This document shows positions 1-8,219 of a stretch of DNA of 64,000 bases, piece by piece. This DNA is from Aliiruegeria sabulilitoris (GTDB lineage: Bacteria; Pseudomonadota; Alphaproteobacteria; Rhodobacterales; Rhodobacteraceae). The stretch is taken from contig NZ_LOAS01000024.1 of the NCBI RefSeq assembly GCF_001558155.1, positions 1-64,000 on the forward strand, read 5' to 3'. Positions within the stretch are counted from its first letter, which is position 1. Every line of letters begins with the position of its first letter. The notes beneath the pieces were generated by a model that made no database searches, was not told the DNA's origin, and was given only the letters and a program-made list of their open reading frames with translations. A program made the position numbers and the translations under genes.

Positions 1-28
1 CCCCGCAAATAAAACAGCGGGGCTTTTT
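1..28 (+). terminator. Intrinsic terminator of an upstream gene
   Basis: A 6-bp stem, CCCCGC at 1-6 and GCGGGG at 17-22, is followed by a CTTTTT tract at 23-28. This is the layout of a Rho-independent terminator. It would end a gene that lies before the window. Confidence 0.65.
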
Positions 29-118
29 GCATGACAAAAATCCAAATTTGAACCGAAACCCAGTTGCTCGTATCGTTCGTGACTATCCATCTTCGGAACG
101 CGCACAGGAGAACGTGAA

Positions 119-1009
119 TTGGCACGATTGCAGGACCTTCCCGAACTCGAAATTGCCCCCACTCCCCAGGACGAACGTCTGACGGCCTCTGTTGAGGGGA
201 CCAACCATTCGGGCGAGAAAATCGACCTTCGCGTTGTCACGGAACGCCCACTGACAATCTATCTGAACGCGCGGGAAATCGTGACGGCGATGACGATCGG
301 GGACCATCCGGACCTGTTGGCGATCGGCTTCCTCCGGAACCAGGGAATGATCCCCGACAATGTGCGTATCACCGGCGTAGATTACGACGATGATCTCGGC
401 GTGGTCGTGGTGCGCACGGACCGGGAGACGGACTTCGAAGAGAAGCTGAAGAAGAAAACCCGCACCAGCGGATGTGCCGTAGGCACGGTCTTTGGCGACA
501 TGATGGACGGGCTGGAAGGGCTTTCCCTGCCGCAAGGCGAGGTCCGAACCAGCTGGCTCTACACGCTTTCGAACAAGATAAACCGCATTCCATCGCTCTA
601 TCTCGAAGCCGGGGCGATCCACGGTACTATCCTTTGCGAACAGGATAAGCCATTGATTTACCTTGAAGATGTCGGGCGCCATAATGCCGTGGACAAGGTG
701 GCGGGTTGGATGTTCCAGAATGCGACCGATCCGACCGACAAGATCCTGTACACGACCGGTCGGTTGACTTCGGAAATGGTATTGAAGACCGCACACATGG
801 GCATCCCCGTTCTCGTCTCTCGATCTGGCTTCACGGCCTGGGGGGTGGAACTGGCGCGCCAGTTCGGAATGACATTGATCGGGAGGTTGCGCGGAAAACG
901 CTTCATCTGCGTGAGTGGAGAAGAACGCGTTGTCTTCGACGTCGATCCCGCAGAAATTGTGGAAGAGAAACGTGCGCACCAACGCAAGGGAGCCGACAAG
1001 GATGGGTAA
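119..1009 (+). CDS. fdhD: Formate dehydrogenase accessory sulfurtransferase FdhD
   Basis: FdhD moves sulfur from a cysteine desulfurase to the Mo/W cofactor of formate dehydrogenase, a cytosolic step needed before the enzyme is exported. The 296-residue protein starts at a TTG and carries FdhD hallmarks, including the SGCAVGTVFGD loop near residue 120 and the YTTGRLTSEMV and VSRSGFT segments. The loop holds one Cys here, whereas E. coli FdhD has a CxxC; single-Cys versions are known in the family. It is the first gene of a tightly overlapping fdhD-mobA-mobB-moeA run, and its stop lies 8 nt inside mobA. The fdhABC genes it should serve lie about 12 kb downstream. Confidence 0.95.
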   Translation: MARLQDLPELEIAPTPQDERLTASVEGTNHSGEKIDLRVVTERPLTIYLNAREIVTAMTIGDHPDLLAIGFLRNQGMIPDNVRITGVDYDDDLGVVVVRTDRETDFEEKLKKKTRTSGCAVGTVFGDMMDGLEGLSLPQGEVRTSWLYTLSNKINRIPSLYLEAGAIHGTILCEQDKPLIYLEDVGRHNAVDKVAGWMFQNATDPTDKILYTTGRLTSEMVLKTAHMGIPVLVSRSGFTAWGVELARQFGMTLIGRLRGKRFICVSGEERVVFDVDPAEIVEEKRAHQRKGADKDG

Positions 1010-1631
1010 GGCGGCGAACATCCCGGCGGTGATTCTGGCCGGCGGTCTTGCCCGACGAATGGGCGGCGGCGACAAGCCATTGCGGGAAATCGGGAACCGA
1101 CGCCTGCTCGATCTCGTAATCGACCGACTTTCCCCCCAAGCATCTTCCATCGCCCTGAATGCGAACGGTCCGACCGAGCGGTTCGACGCATTCGGTCTTC
1201 CGGTGATCCCGGATTCCCTGCCCGGTTACGTGGGGCCATTGGCCGGTGTTCTGGCTGGGCTGGATTGGGCGGCGGAACTGGGAGCGAGCGAAATTGTGTC
1301 GGTGGCGGCAGATACGCCCTTCTTTCCCCGTGACCTCGTCGACCGCTTCCGGACCGAAAGGGGGGCGGCACAGATCGTCCTCGCCGCGACCCCGCACCCG
1401 TCAAAAGGCGCTCTACGTCAGCCCACATTTGGCCTGTGGCCCGTCGCACTACGCGAAGATCTTCGCCAAGCGCTTGAAAGCGGTGTGCGAAAGGTGGTTC
1501 AGTGGACCGATGTCCATGCCACGGTTGAAGTCGTCTTCGACGCGCCCGACGGCAGGGACCCGTTTTTCAACGTCAACACGCCGGCGGACCTCGATATTGC
1601 CCGGCGCCGCTTCGAAGAGGGCAAGGTTTGA
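1002..1631 (+). CDS. mobA: Molybdenum cofactor guanylyltransferase MobA
   Basis: MobA attaches GMP from GTP to molybdopterin, giving the MGD form used by formate dehydrogenase. The 209-residue protein opens with the nucleotide-binding loop AVILAGGLARRMGGGDKPL, and has the metal-binding region AADTPFF near the middle. The ATG at 1002 was chosen because it puts this glycine-rich loop at residue 8 and overlaps the fdhD stop by 8 nt, as expected for translational coupling. An in-frame ATG at 915 would add 29 residues inside fdhD and has no family support. The stop overlaps the mobB start by 3 nt. Confidence 0.94.
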   Translation: MGKAANIPAVILAGGLARRMGGGDKPLREIGNRRLLDLVIDRLSPQASSIALNANGPTERFDAFGLPVIPDSLPGYVGPLAGVLAGLDWAAELGASEIVSVAADTPFFPRDLVDRFRTERGAAQIVLAATPHPSKGALRQPTFGLWPVALREDLRQALESGVRKVVQWTDVHATVEVVFDAPDGRDPFFNVNTPADLDIARRRFEEGKV

Positions 1632-2140
1632 AGGTATACGGCGTAACAGGTTGGAAGAACTCTGGAAAAACCGGCCTCATGGAGCGGTTGATTGACGATA
1701 TGACTGCGTTCGGTCTGCGCGTTTCGACGGTGAAACACGCCCATCACCGTTTCGACGTCGATCAACCGGGCAAGGATAGCTATCGCCACCGCGCCGCCGG
1801 CGCGGAACAGGTCATGCTGGTTACGTCAAAACGTTGGGTTCTCATGGACGAATTGCGCGATCATTCAGAGCCGCCACTGGAAGAAATGCTGGCCAAGATG
1901 CGCTCCGTGGATCTCGTCCTGATCGAGGGGTACAAGCGGGATCGCCATCCCAAGATCGAAGCCTGCCGCATGGAGACCCGACAGCGGCTGATCGCGATCG
2001 ATGATCCGACCATTCAGGCCGTGGCAACGGATTCGCCGGAGGCCGTTCGGGCGCAACTGACCGATGATCGGCTGGTTTTTCATCTGGACGACACCGCGCA
2101 AATCGCGGCGTTTATCCGAAAGGAATGTGGTTTCGAATGA
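1628..2140 (+). CDS. mobB: Molybdopterin-guanine dinucleotide biosynthesis protein MobB
   Basis: MobB is a small P-loop GTPase that assists MobA in making or delivering the guanine dinucleotide cofactor. The 170-residue protein begins with GVTGWKNSGKTGL, whose GWKNSGKT is the Walker A motif, followed by the family segments STVKHAHHRFDVD and LVLIEGYKRD. It starts at TTG 1628, overlapping the mobA stop, and its own stop overlaps the moeA start as ATGA. It is therefore embedded in the cofactor operon. Confidence 0.94.
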   Translation: MKVYGVTGWKNSGKTGLMERLIDDMTAFGLRVSTVKHAHHRFDVDQPGKDSYRHRAAGAEQVMLVTSKRWVLMDELRDHSEPPLEEMLAKMRSVDLVLIEGYKRDRHPKIEACRMETRQRLIAIDDPTIQAVATDSPEAVRAQLTDDRLVFHLDDTAQIAAFIRKECGFE

Positions 2141-3399
2141 TCTCGCCGCCGAAACTCCGGAACGATTGCTTCGCGCTTCCGCCCGGAGTGGACTGGATTC
2201 CGATGGATACCGCGCTTGGCACACTGCGCGACCGTATGACTCCTGTTGTCGGCGAGCGGGTTCTTCCCGTGGAACAGGCTGCGGGCATGGTACTCGCCGC
2301 ACCGGCGCAGGCACGACGCGCCAACCCACCGGCGGATAATTCCGCGGTCGACGGCTATGGGTTTTGCGGCCCGGTTCCGGACGGTCCGGTTGAAATGCCG
2401 CTGGTCGACGGGCGTGCGGCCGCTGGCGTTCCCTATGAAGGGGTTGTGCCGGAACGTTCGGCCATTCGGGTTCTGACAGGAGCGATTCTGCCCGAGGGTG
2501 TGGACAGCGTCGTGTTGCAAGAGGACGTGGCCCGCGAAGGCGACCGGATCGCGTTCAATGGCCCCTTGAAGAAGGGCGCGAACCGCCGTCTTGCCGGAGA
2601 AGATATTCGCGTCGGCCAACCGATTCTGCCTGCAGGGCACCGGTTGCAACCGCAGGACATTGGTTTTCTCGTCGCATCAGGCGTTTCGGAAGTGTCTGTT
2701 TTCAAAAGACTTCGGGTCGGCGTCCTGTCGAATGGCGACGAGGTGGTTTCCGCAGGTCAATCTGACCCGGAAACCCTCGGGCCGGGGGCCATTTTCGACG
2801 CGAACCGACCGATGTTGTTGGCGCAACTGGCGCAATGGGGCTTTGAGGCCGTCGATCTTGGTTGTGCTTCGGATGCGCGCGATGACCTGCGTGCGCGGTT
2901 TGACAGGGCGGCGGCGGATGTGGATGCGGTCCTGACATCCGGCGGTGTCTCTACCGGGGATGAAGACCATGTCTCCGCGCTTCTGCGCGACGAGGGGCAG
3001 ATCACGTCCTGGAGGATTGCCATCAAGCCCGGCCGCCCGCTGGCGCTCGGTCTTTGGAAAGGGGTGCCCGTTTTCGGCCTGCCGGGAAACCCGGTCGCTG
3101 CCTTTGTCTGTACCCTGCTCTTTGCGCGCCCCGCGCTGGAAGTTCTGGCCGGCGGTCAATGGCGGGAGCCGCAGGGGTTCGATGTGCCGGCGGCTTTCGA
3201 GAAGCGCAAGAAACCGGGGCGGGCGGAATTCCTGCGCGCACGTATCGGCCCGGATGGGCGGGCGGAGGCCTTCGCTAGTGAGGGATCGGGACGGATTTCG
3301 GGCCTTAGCTGGTCGACTGGACTCGTTGCGTTCGACGAGGCGGAGCAGCATGTGACACCCGGCGATCCAGTGCGTTTCCTGCCCTATGCCGGTTTCTGA
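2137..3399 (+). CDS. moeA: Molybdopterin molybdenumtransferase MoeA
   Basis: MoeA inserts molybdate (or possibly tungstate) into adenylylated molybdopterin in the cytoplasm. The protein has the MoeA signature PPADNSAVDGYG, the GANRRLAGEDI segment, the MoCF-domain motif TSGGVSTGDEDHV and the KPGRPLALG/GLPGNPVAAF region. The C-terminal MoeA domain IV is present. I place the start at ATG 2137, which overlaps the mobB stop as ATGA and gives 420 residues. ATG 2125, four codons earlier, is also possible. It is the last gene of the cofactor run, with 147 nt before the tungstate importer. Confidence 0.95.
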   Translation: MISPPKLRNDCFALPPGVDWIPMDTALGTLRDRMTPVVGERVLPVEQAAGMVLAAPAQARRANPPADNSAVDGYGFCGPVPDGPVEMPLVDGRAAAGVPYEGVVPERSAIRVLTGAILPEGVDSVVLQEDVAREGDRIAFNGPLKKGANRRLAGEDIRVGQPILPAGHRLQPQDIGFLVASGVSEVSVFKRLRVGVLSNGDEVVSAGQSDPETLGPGAIFDANRPMLLAQLAQWGFEAVDLGCASDARDDLRARFDRAAADVDAVLTSGGVSTGDEDHVSALLRDEGQITSWRIAIKPGRPLALGLWKGVPVFGLPGNPVAAFVCTLLFARPALEVLAGGQWREPQGFDVPAAFEKRKKPGRAEFLRARIGPDGRAEAFASEGSGRISGLSWSTGLVAFDEAEQHVTPGDPVRFLPYAGF

Positions 3400-3546
3400 C
3401 TGTCACGCCTCCAAAGCGTCTGTTCCGGTATGCACAAGCGGCCGCACTATGGCCGGAGCGCCCATGGTTCGGATTTTCTCTGGCTTCCTGCAGGGTTCTG
3501 CCGATAGGGTCGCTCTACGGGGTGAGGGCGAGCACGACATTTTTCC

Positions 3547-4251
3547 ATGAACGATATATTGCAAGGGCTTCTTGAAGCCGGCCGGTTGGTCGTGACGCTC
3601 GATCCCGATCTGATTGAAATCTCGATACGTTCACTGGAAGTGACCCTGAGCGCAGTGCTGATTTCCTCGCTGCTCGGGATCCCCTTTGGCGCCTGGCTGG
3701 CGGTGAAACGGTTTCGCCACCGGCGGGCGGCGATTGCCATTCTGAACGCGTTGATGGGTCTTCCGCCGGTCGTAGTGGGCCTGGTTGTCTACCTGCTCTT
3801 GTCGCGGTCGGGGCCTTTCGGGGTGTTTGGCCTGCTGTTCACGCCGGCGGCGATGATCATCGCCCAGGTTATCATCCTGACCCCGCTCATTGCGTCGATC
3901 GCCCATCAGGCGATGCGCGAGATGTGGGCCGAGTACCACGACCTGCTGATTTCGCTCAACACGACCCGCTGGCAGCGGATCAAGGCGCTGGTCTGGGACG
4001 GGCGGCGGGCGCTGCTGACCGCGTCGCTGGCCGGATTCGGGCGCGGCATTGGCGAGGTCGGGGCGATCATGATCGTCGGCGGCAATATCGACCATGCGAC
4101 GCGGGTGTTGACGACGGCCATTGCTCTGGAGACCGGCAAAGGGGAATTCGCGCTCGCCCTGGGGCTCGGATTCGTTCTGATCGGGCTGGCAATCGCCGTG
4201 AACTGGATGATTCATGTCCTCTCGCGCACGGAGGTCAGCGGCCAATGGTGA
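3547..4251 (+). CDS. tupB: Tungstate ABC transporter permease TupB
   Basis: This inner-membrane permease would carry tungstate released by TupA into the cell. The 234-residue protein has several hydrophobic helices typical of a BPD-transporter permease and the coupling motif GRGIGEVGAIMIVGG, which contacts the ATPase. Its best family match is TupB rather than ModB, because of the GNIDHATRVLTTAIALET tail and the linked TupA. Its stop overlaps the ATPase gene by 7 nt. The position directly after moeA suggests that the formate dehydrogenase here may use tungsten. Confidence 0.9.
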   Translation: MNDILQGLLEAGRLVVTLDPDLIEISIRSLEVTLSAVLISSLLGIPFGAWLAVKRFRHRRAAIAILNALMGLPPVVVGLVVYLLLSRSGPFGVFGLLFTPAAMIIAQVIILTPLIASIAHQAMREMWAEYHDLLISLNTTRWQRIKALVWDGRRALLTASLAGFGRGIGEVGAIMIVGGNIDHATRVLTTAIALETGKGEFALALGLGFVLIGLAIAVNWMIHVLSRTEVSGQW

Positions 4252-4964
4252 CGCAACCTATCTTGCCGCTCCGGCTCCGAGATGCGCGTGTTCGCAAGAA
4301 TGGGCGGGTCATTGTCGGGCCGGTCGATTACGAATTGCCGGCGGACGGTTTCACGATCGTGATTGGCCCGAATGGTGCCGGCAAGACGACACTCCTGCGC
4401 ATGATGCACGGCATGGAACGGCTCGCCTCCGGGGCGGTCGAATGGCAGGTGTCGGAGAAAAAGGCGCGTGAGCGGCAGGCTTTCGTGTTCCAGATCCCGG
4501 TCATGATGCGCCGGAACGTGTTGGAGAACGTCGCCTATCCGATGCAGCTGCATGGCAGTTCGCGCAAGCAGGCGCGGGCGGAGGCAGCGCGCTGGCTTGA
4601 GCGGATCGGGTTGGCCGATGCCGCCGAGCGGCCGGCGCCCGTTCTGTCGGGCGGGGAACGGCAGAAGCTTGCGCTGGCGCGCGCCTTGATCCGCAAGCCG
4701 GAAATCCTGTTTCTGGACGAACCTTGCGCCAGCCTCGATGGCCGCGCCATGCGCGAGATCGAGGCGGTCTTGCTGAGCGCGCATTCAGAGGGAACACGGA
4801 TCGTGATGTCCACCCACGACATGGGGCAGGCGCGGCGGCTGGCCAGCGATGTCCTGTTCATTCATCGCGGTCGGATCCATGAAGACGGGTCGGCTGCGCG
4901 GTTTTTTGAAAAACCACAAACGTCCGAAGCACGGGCATTTCTGCAGGGAGATATCGTGGAATGA
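4245..4964 (+). CDS. tupC: Tungstate ABC transporter ATP-binding protein TupC
   Basis: This is the cytoplasmic ATPase that powers tungstate import. The 239-residue protein has Walker A GPNGAGKTT, the Q-loop VFQIPVMMRRNV, the signature LSGGERQKLALARAL and Walker B EILFLDEPCASLDG. ATG 4245 was chosen because it starts the ABC domain at a normal distance and overlaps the tupB stop by 7 nt; the frame stays open far upstream but without homology. The stop overlaps tupA by 4 nt. Confidence 0.92.
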   Translation: MVTQPILPLRLRDARVRKNGRVIVGPVDYELPADGFTIVIGPNGAGKTTLLRMMHGMERLASGAVEWQVSEKKARERQAFVFQIPVMMRRNVLENVAYPMQLHGSSRKQARAEAARWLERIGLADAAERPAPVLSGGERQKLALARALIRKPEILFLDEPCASLDGRAMREIEAVLLSAHSEGTRIVMSTHDMGQARRLASDVLFIHRGRIHEDGSAARFFEKPQTSEARAFLQGDIVE

Positions 4965-5770
4965 GAAAGCTGTTCTTGAGTGCTGTGTTAGTGGCCTTTG
5001 CCGCCGGGGCGGCCGGGGCCGACGTGATGAAGATGGCGGTCACGACCTCCTTTCACAATTCCGGCCTTTCGGAGATTCTGCTGCCCGAGATCAAGAAGGA
5101 TCTGGATCTGGAGGTGCAATTGCTCGTTGTCGGCACTGGTCAGGCGATCCGGCTGGGCGAGGCGGGCGATGTCGATGCGATCCTGGTGCATTCACGTCCG
5201 GCCGAGGAAGCGTTCCTGGAAGGCGGCTTCGGCACGCACCGCACCGAGATCATGTATAACGATTTCGTCCTGATCGGTCCGGCAGACGATCCGGCGGGGA
5301 TTGCCAATGCCGAGAGCGCGACGGCGGCGCTGGTGGCGATCAGCGAGGCCAAGGCCCCCTTTGCCAGCCGTGGCGATGATAGCGGAACGCACAAGATGGA
5401 GCTGTCGCTCTGGACCAAGGCCGGTGTGGGGGCGGATGCGCGCCAGGTCGAGTGGTACAAGGAAGCCGGCTCTGGCATGGGCGCGACGCTGAACACGGCG
5501 AGCGGGCTGAACGCCTACGTGATGTCGGACCGGGCGAGCTGGCTCAAATTCGGCAACAAGGGCGATCTGGAGCTGCTCTTTGCCGGTGATCCGGTGCTGT
5601 TCAACCAATACGCCTATTTGCCGGTGAACCCGGAGAAACACCCTCATGTGAAGGCGGATCTGGCCGGGCAGCTGGAGGCCTGGTTGGTCTCGGACCGGGC
5701 GAAGGCGTTGATTGACGGCTACCGGCTGGAAGGGGAGCAGCTCTTTACCTTTAACGCGGGCCAGAACTGA
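4961..5770 (+). CDS. tupA: Tungstate-binding periplasmic protein TupA
   Basis: This secreted binding protein captures tungstate for TupBC. A Sec signal peptide covers about residues 1-20 (MRKLFLSAVLVAFAAGAAGA). The mature protein starts with the oxyanion-binding segment MAVTTSFHNSGL, followed by GDVDAILVHSRPAEE and GTHRTEIMYNDFVLIGP, all typical of the TupA group rather than ModA. The 269-residue length is normal. It is the last gene of tupBCA and is followed by a GC-rich hairpin repeat. An abbreviated copy of this fold seems to be fused to a cytochrome c at 8220-8972. Confidence 0.93.
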   Translation: MRKLFLSAVLVAFAAGAAGADVMKMAVTTSFHNSGLSEILLPEIKKDLDLEVQLLVVGTGQAIRLGEAGDVDAILVHSRPAEEAFLEGGFGTHRTEIMYNDFVLIGPADDPAGIANAESATAALVAISEAKAPFASRGDDSGTHKMELSLWTKAGVGADARQVEWYKEAGSGMGATLNTASGLNAYVMSDRASWLKFGNKGDLELLFAGDPVLFNQYAYLPVNPEKHPHVKADLAGQLEAWLVSDRAKALIDGYRLEGEQLFTFNAGQN

Positions 5771-5778
5771 GGCCGGTA

Positions 5779-5849
5779 CGGGGGGCTTTCTGCCCCCCCA
5801 TGCCTCCTGGTCGGAGGCTCCCCCGAGGATCTATGTCGAAAGAGGAAGG
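5779..5849. repeat. Rhodobacterales-type intergenic hairpin repeat, copy 1
   Basis: The stretch contains the hairpin GGGGGGC (5780-5786) / GCCCCCC (5792-5798), a second small hairpin GCCTCC/GGAGGC, then a conserved-looking tail ending in AAAGAGGAAG. The same layout recurs at 21018-21081, with a G/C hairpin, a second stem, CTCCC, AGGAT and a GAGGAAG end. Both copies sit at 3' ends of operons, here between tupA and the convergent DUF6505 gene, so the repeat may also act as a bidirectional terminator. Its family status is inferred from these two copies and general knowledge of such elements in this order. Confidence 0.5.
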
Positions 5850-5855
5850 CGTGGC

Positions 5856-6335
5856 CTATTCGTCCGGCGTGATATGCACGGCGAATTGATCGAGGCTGGC
5901 CTCTTCGCTTTTGATCGACCGGAATTGCTCGCGGATGCCGGCCTCGGTGAGACTGCGGGCGACGGTGAGCAGGGTGTTTGGGGCGTGCTCCTCGCAGAGA
6001 TCGATCATTTGGGCGAGCTCTTCCTTGGCGACAGGCAGGGCGGCTTCTCGGGAAGGCGCGCCGTAGAGATCGACGAAATGCTGGGCGAGGGTGTTTTCGA
6101 GCGTGGCAAGTTCTTCCGGCTCTATCCGTGCCACGGCAACGAAGGTGACCCGTCCGAAGGTTTCGCAGCCGAGCCAGCCATTCGAGAAGGCCTGGCGCGG
6201 TTTGCCGGTGAGGTCGGCCTCGGTCCAGTTGGAAAATTCGAAACCGCCGCTCAGGCACCATTCGCCGGTGCGGGCCGGGTTGGCGAAGACCTGCATGTCG
6301 CTTTCGTCCAGATGGATGGCGCGGGCCAGTTTCAT
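5856..6335 (-). CDS. DUF6505 family protein
   Basis: This 159-residue cytosolic protein has no signal peptide, membrane helix or cysteine motif of known function. It starts MKLARAIHLDESD and contains the segment EWCLSGGFEFSNW, which I associate with the DUF6505 family found beside Mo/W-enzyme loci in Rhodobacterales. Its function is unknown. Its start overlaps the stop of the ligase-like gene by 4 nt, so it is the third gene of an mrp, ligase-like, DUF6505 transcript on the minus strand. It converges on tupA. Confidence 0.75.
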   Translation of the reverse strand: MKLARAIHLDESDMQVFANPARTGEWCLSGGFEFSNWTEADLTGKPRQAFSNGWLGCETFGRVTFVAVARIEPEELATLENTLAQHFVDLYGAPSREAALPVAKEELAQMIDLCEEHAPNTLLTVARSLTEAGIREQFRSIKSEEASLDQFAVHITPDE

Positions 6336-7042
6336 GTCCTGTTCTTTCCTTCGAGAATGCTGCTGATCGGGATGACATGGGTTCCGTCCGACGCTCGGAG
6401 CAACATGCCGAAATCCTCATCCGTCCCGAGGAAGGTGCCGGAGAGCGCGCCGTGCGTCATGTCTTCGCCAATGCCGTCTGCAATGCCCTGCCATTGGGCG
6501 TGGAGCGGGCGATTGCCGTCTTCTTCCAGAGTGTTGAGCCAAACCAGCGTGTGGCGGATCCAAGCTTCCAGCAGGCGTAGCGGTTCGACCTCGGCGCAGC
6601 CCTCGTCGAACAGGCTGGTCGTTTCATGCGATGGGTCGCCGGTGGGCAGGAGCGGGGTTTCGAGACCGATCACGAGCCAGTCGGGAAGCGCGGTTGGGTC
6701 TGCGGTGGACGCGGCAGCGCGAAGGCGCCCGCAGCCCGCGCCATTGACGCGAATGCCGCCTTCCCATGTCAGGTGCACGGCGACCTCGGGCGGGGCGAGG
6801 GCGCCGAGCGCGTTCTGGAACCCGACCCCGCAGGCGATGAAGGCGGACATGGCCGGTTCCAGCGGAACTTCGGGGGCAAGCACGATGGCCGCCCTGAGCG
6901 TGTCGGCGCCGATATTGTAGGCCACGAGCCCGGAGTCGCAGCCCAGAAGCGCCTGCGCACAGGCCTTGGCGAAGGGGTCTGCTGCGCCGTTGACGGGGTG
7001 GCCGTGAAAGAGCGGCGGAAAAACGGGAAGCTCCGGCGTCAC
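6332..7042 (-). CDS. Biotin/lipoate-protein-ligase-like protein (DUF4444 type)
   Basis: This protein resembles the BirA/LplA ligase fold with a DUF4444-like C-terminal part. Supporting segments are NGAADPFAKACAQALLG near the start, the possible catalytic-lysine region replaced by VHLTWEGGIRVNGAGCGRL, and DWLVIGLETPLL. The GTG at 7042 was chosen because it overlaps the mrp stop as GTGA and gives 236 residues; the open frame upstream runs antisense inside mrp. The Lys-Val/Ile-Asn-Gly motif of active ligases appears as RVNG, so a true ligase activity is uncertain. Co-occurrence with Mrp and a Mo/W locus is known in the order, but the substrate is not. Confidence 0.72.
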   Translation of the reverse strand: MTPELPVFPPLFHGHPVNGAADPFAKACAQALLGCDSGLVAYNIGADTLRAAIVLAPEVPLEPAMSAFIACGVGFQNALGALAPPEVAVHLTWEGGIRVNGAGCGRLRAAASTADPTALPDWLVIGLETPLLPTGDPSHETTSLFDEGCAEVEPLRLLEAWIRHTLVWLNTLEEDGNRPLHAQWQGIADGIGEDMTHGALSGTFLGTDEDFGMLLRASDGTHVIPISSILEGKNRT

Positions 7043-8100
7043 GCGTTGCCTCCGTCGATCAGGCTGCGCGCGACGGCTCGGAAGGCCATGGATTGTGGCG
7101 CGTTCGGGTTGGAGGCGACGATGGGCGCGCCGCCATCGGCAGCCAGGCGAACATCCATTGATAGCGGGATCTCGGCCAGCAACGGCACGCCGAGCTTCTC
7201 GGCCTCCGCCCGCACGCCGCCATGGCCGAAGACATGTTCCTCGTGGCCGCATTGCGAGCAGATATGGGTGGACATGTTCTCGATCATGCCGACGATTTTC
7301 ACGTTCAGCTTGTTGAACATGTCGATCCCCTTGCGCGCGTCGAGCAGGGCGATGTCCTGCGGGGTGGAGACTATCACAGCGCCGGTCACCTGCGCCTTCT
7401 GCGCCAGCGTCATCTGCACGTCGCCGGTGCCGGGCGGCAGGTCCACGATCAGCACGTCGAGCGCGCCCCATTGCACCTGCGTCAGCATCTGTTGCAGCGC
7501 GCCCATCAGCATCGGGCCACGCCAGACGACCGCCTCGTCCTCCTGTGTCATCAGCCCGAGCGACATCATGGTAACGCCATGGTTGCGCATGGGCAGGATC
7601 GTCTTGCCATCGGGCGAGGAGGGGCGGCCGGAGACGCCGAGCATTCTTGGTTGCGAGGGGCCGTAGACATCGGCATCGAGCAGACCGACGCGACGGCCTT
7701 CGGCGGCGAGCGCAACGGCGAGATTCGCGGCGACGGTGGATTTGCCGACGCCGCCCTTGCCGGACGCCACGGCGATGATGCGCTCGATGCCGGGGATCTT
7801 TTGCGGCCCTTTGGGCTCGGCGGGGCGCTGCGGCTTCAGGTCGGGCGGCGCGGAGGCGGAATGGGCTGTCATCACTGCAGATACCTGCCCGACGCCGTCG
7901 AGCGCCTTCAGCGCGGCTTCGGCTTCTGCCCGGACCGTTTCCATCGCCTTCGCGCTTTCGGGAGCGACCTCCATAACGAAGCGGATATTGCCGTCCTCGA
8001 CATTGAGTGCCCGTACCGTTCCGGCGGACACGATGTCGGTTCCACCGGGAAGGGAGAACTTCCGCAACACTTCCAGAACCGCCTCGCGGGAAATCGTCAT
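7039..8100 (-). CDS. mrp: Mrp/NBP35 (ApbC) family iron-sulfur carrier ATPase
   Basis: Mrp/ApbC proteins bind and transfer [4Fe-4S] clusters to apo-proteins in the cytosol. The 353-residue protein has an N-terminal MIP18-like domain (about residues 1-85), a deviant Walker A ASGKGGVGKST near residue 115, Walker B-like IVDLPPGTGD, and the CxxC pair ICSQCG near residue 285 that bridges a cluster in the dimer. It is the first gene of a minus-strand run and is divergent from the cytochrome at 8220. The many Fe-S proteins around it (FdhB, polyferredoxin, FdhA) are plausible clients. Confidence 0.93.
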   Translation of the reverse strand: MTISREAVLEVLRKFSLPGGTDIVSAGTVRALNVEDGNIRFVMEVAPESAKAMETVRAEAEAALKALDGVGQVSAVMTAHSASAPPDLKPQRPAEPKGPQKIPGIERIIAVASGKGGVGKSTVAANLAVALAAEGRRVGLLDADVYGPSQPRMLGVSGRPSSPDGKTILPMRNHGVTMMSLGLMTQEDEAVVWRGPMLMGALQQMLTQVQWGALDVLIVDLPPGTGDVQMTLAQKAQVTGAVIVSTPQDIALLDARKGIDMFNKLNVKIVGMIENMSTHICSQCGHEEHVFGHGGVRAEAEKLGVPLLAEIPLSMDVRLAADGGAPIVASNPNAPQSMAFRAVARSLIDGGNA

Positions 8101-8219
8101 CTCGAAATTACCTCGTCTTTTCTTGGCTGTAGCCGGTCGGCTGACCGTGCAGTTGACGGAATATCGAAACGCACCCTACCCTTGAGGCACGCAGACTGCG
8201 AGCAGGAAAGGGAGGAAAC

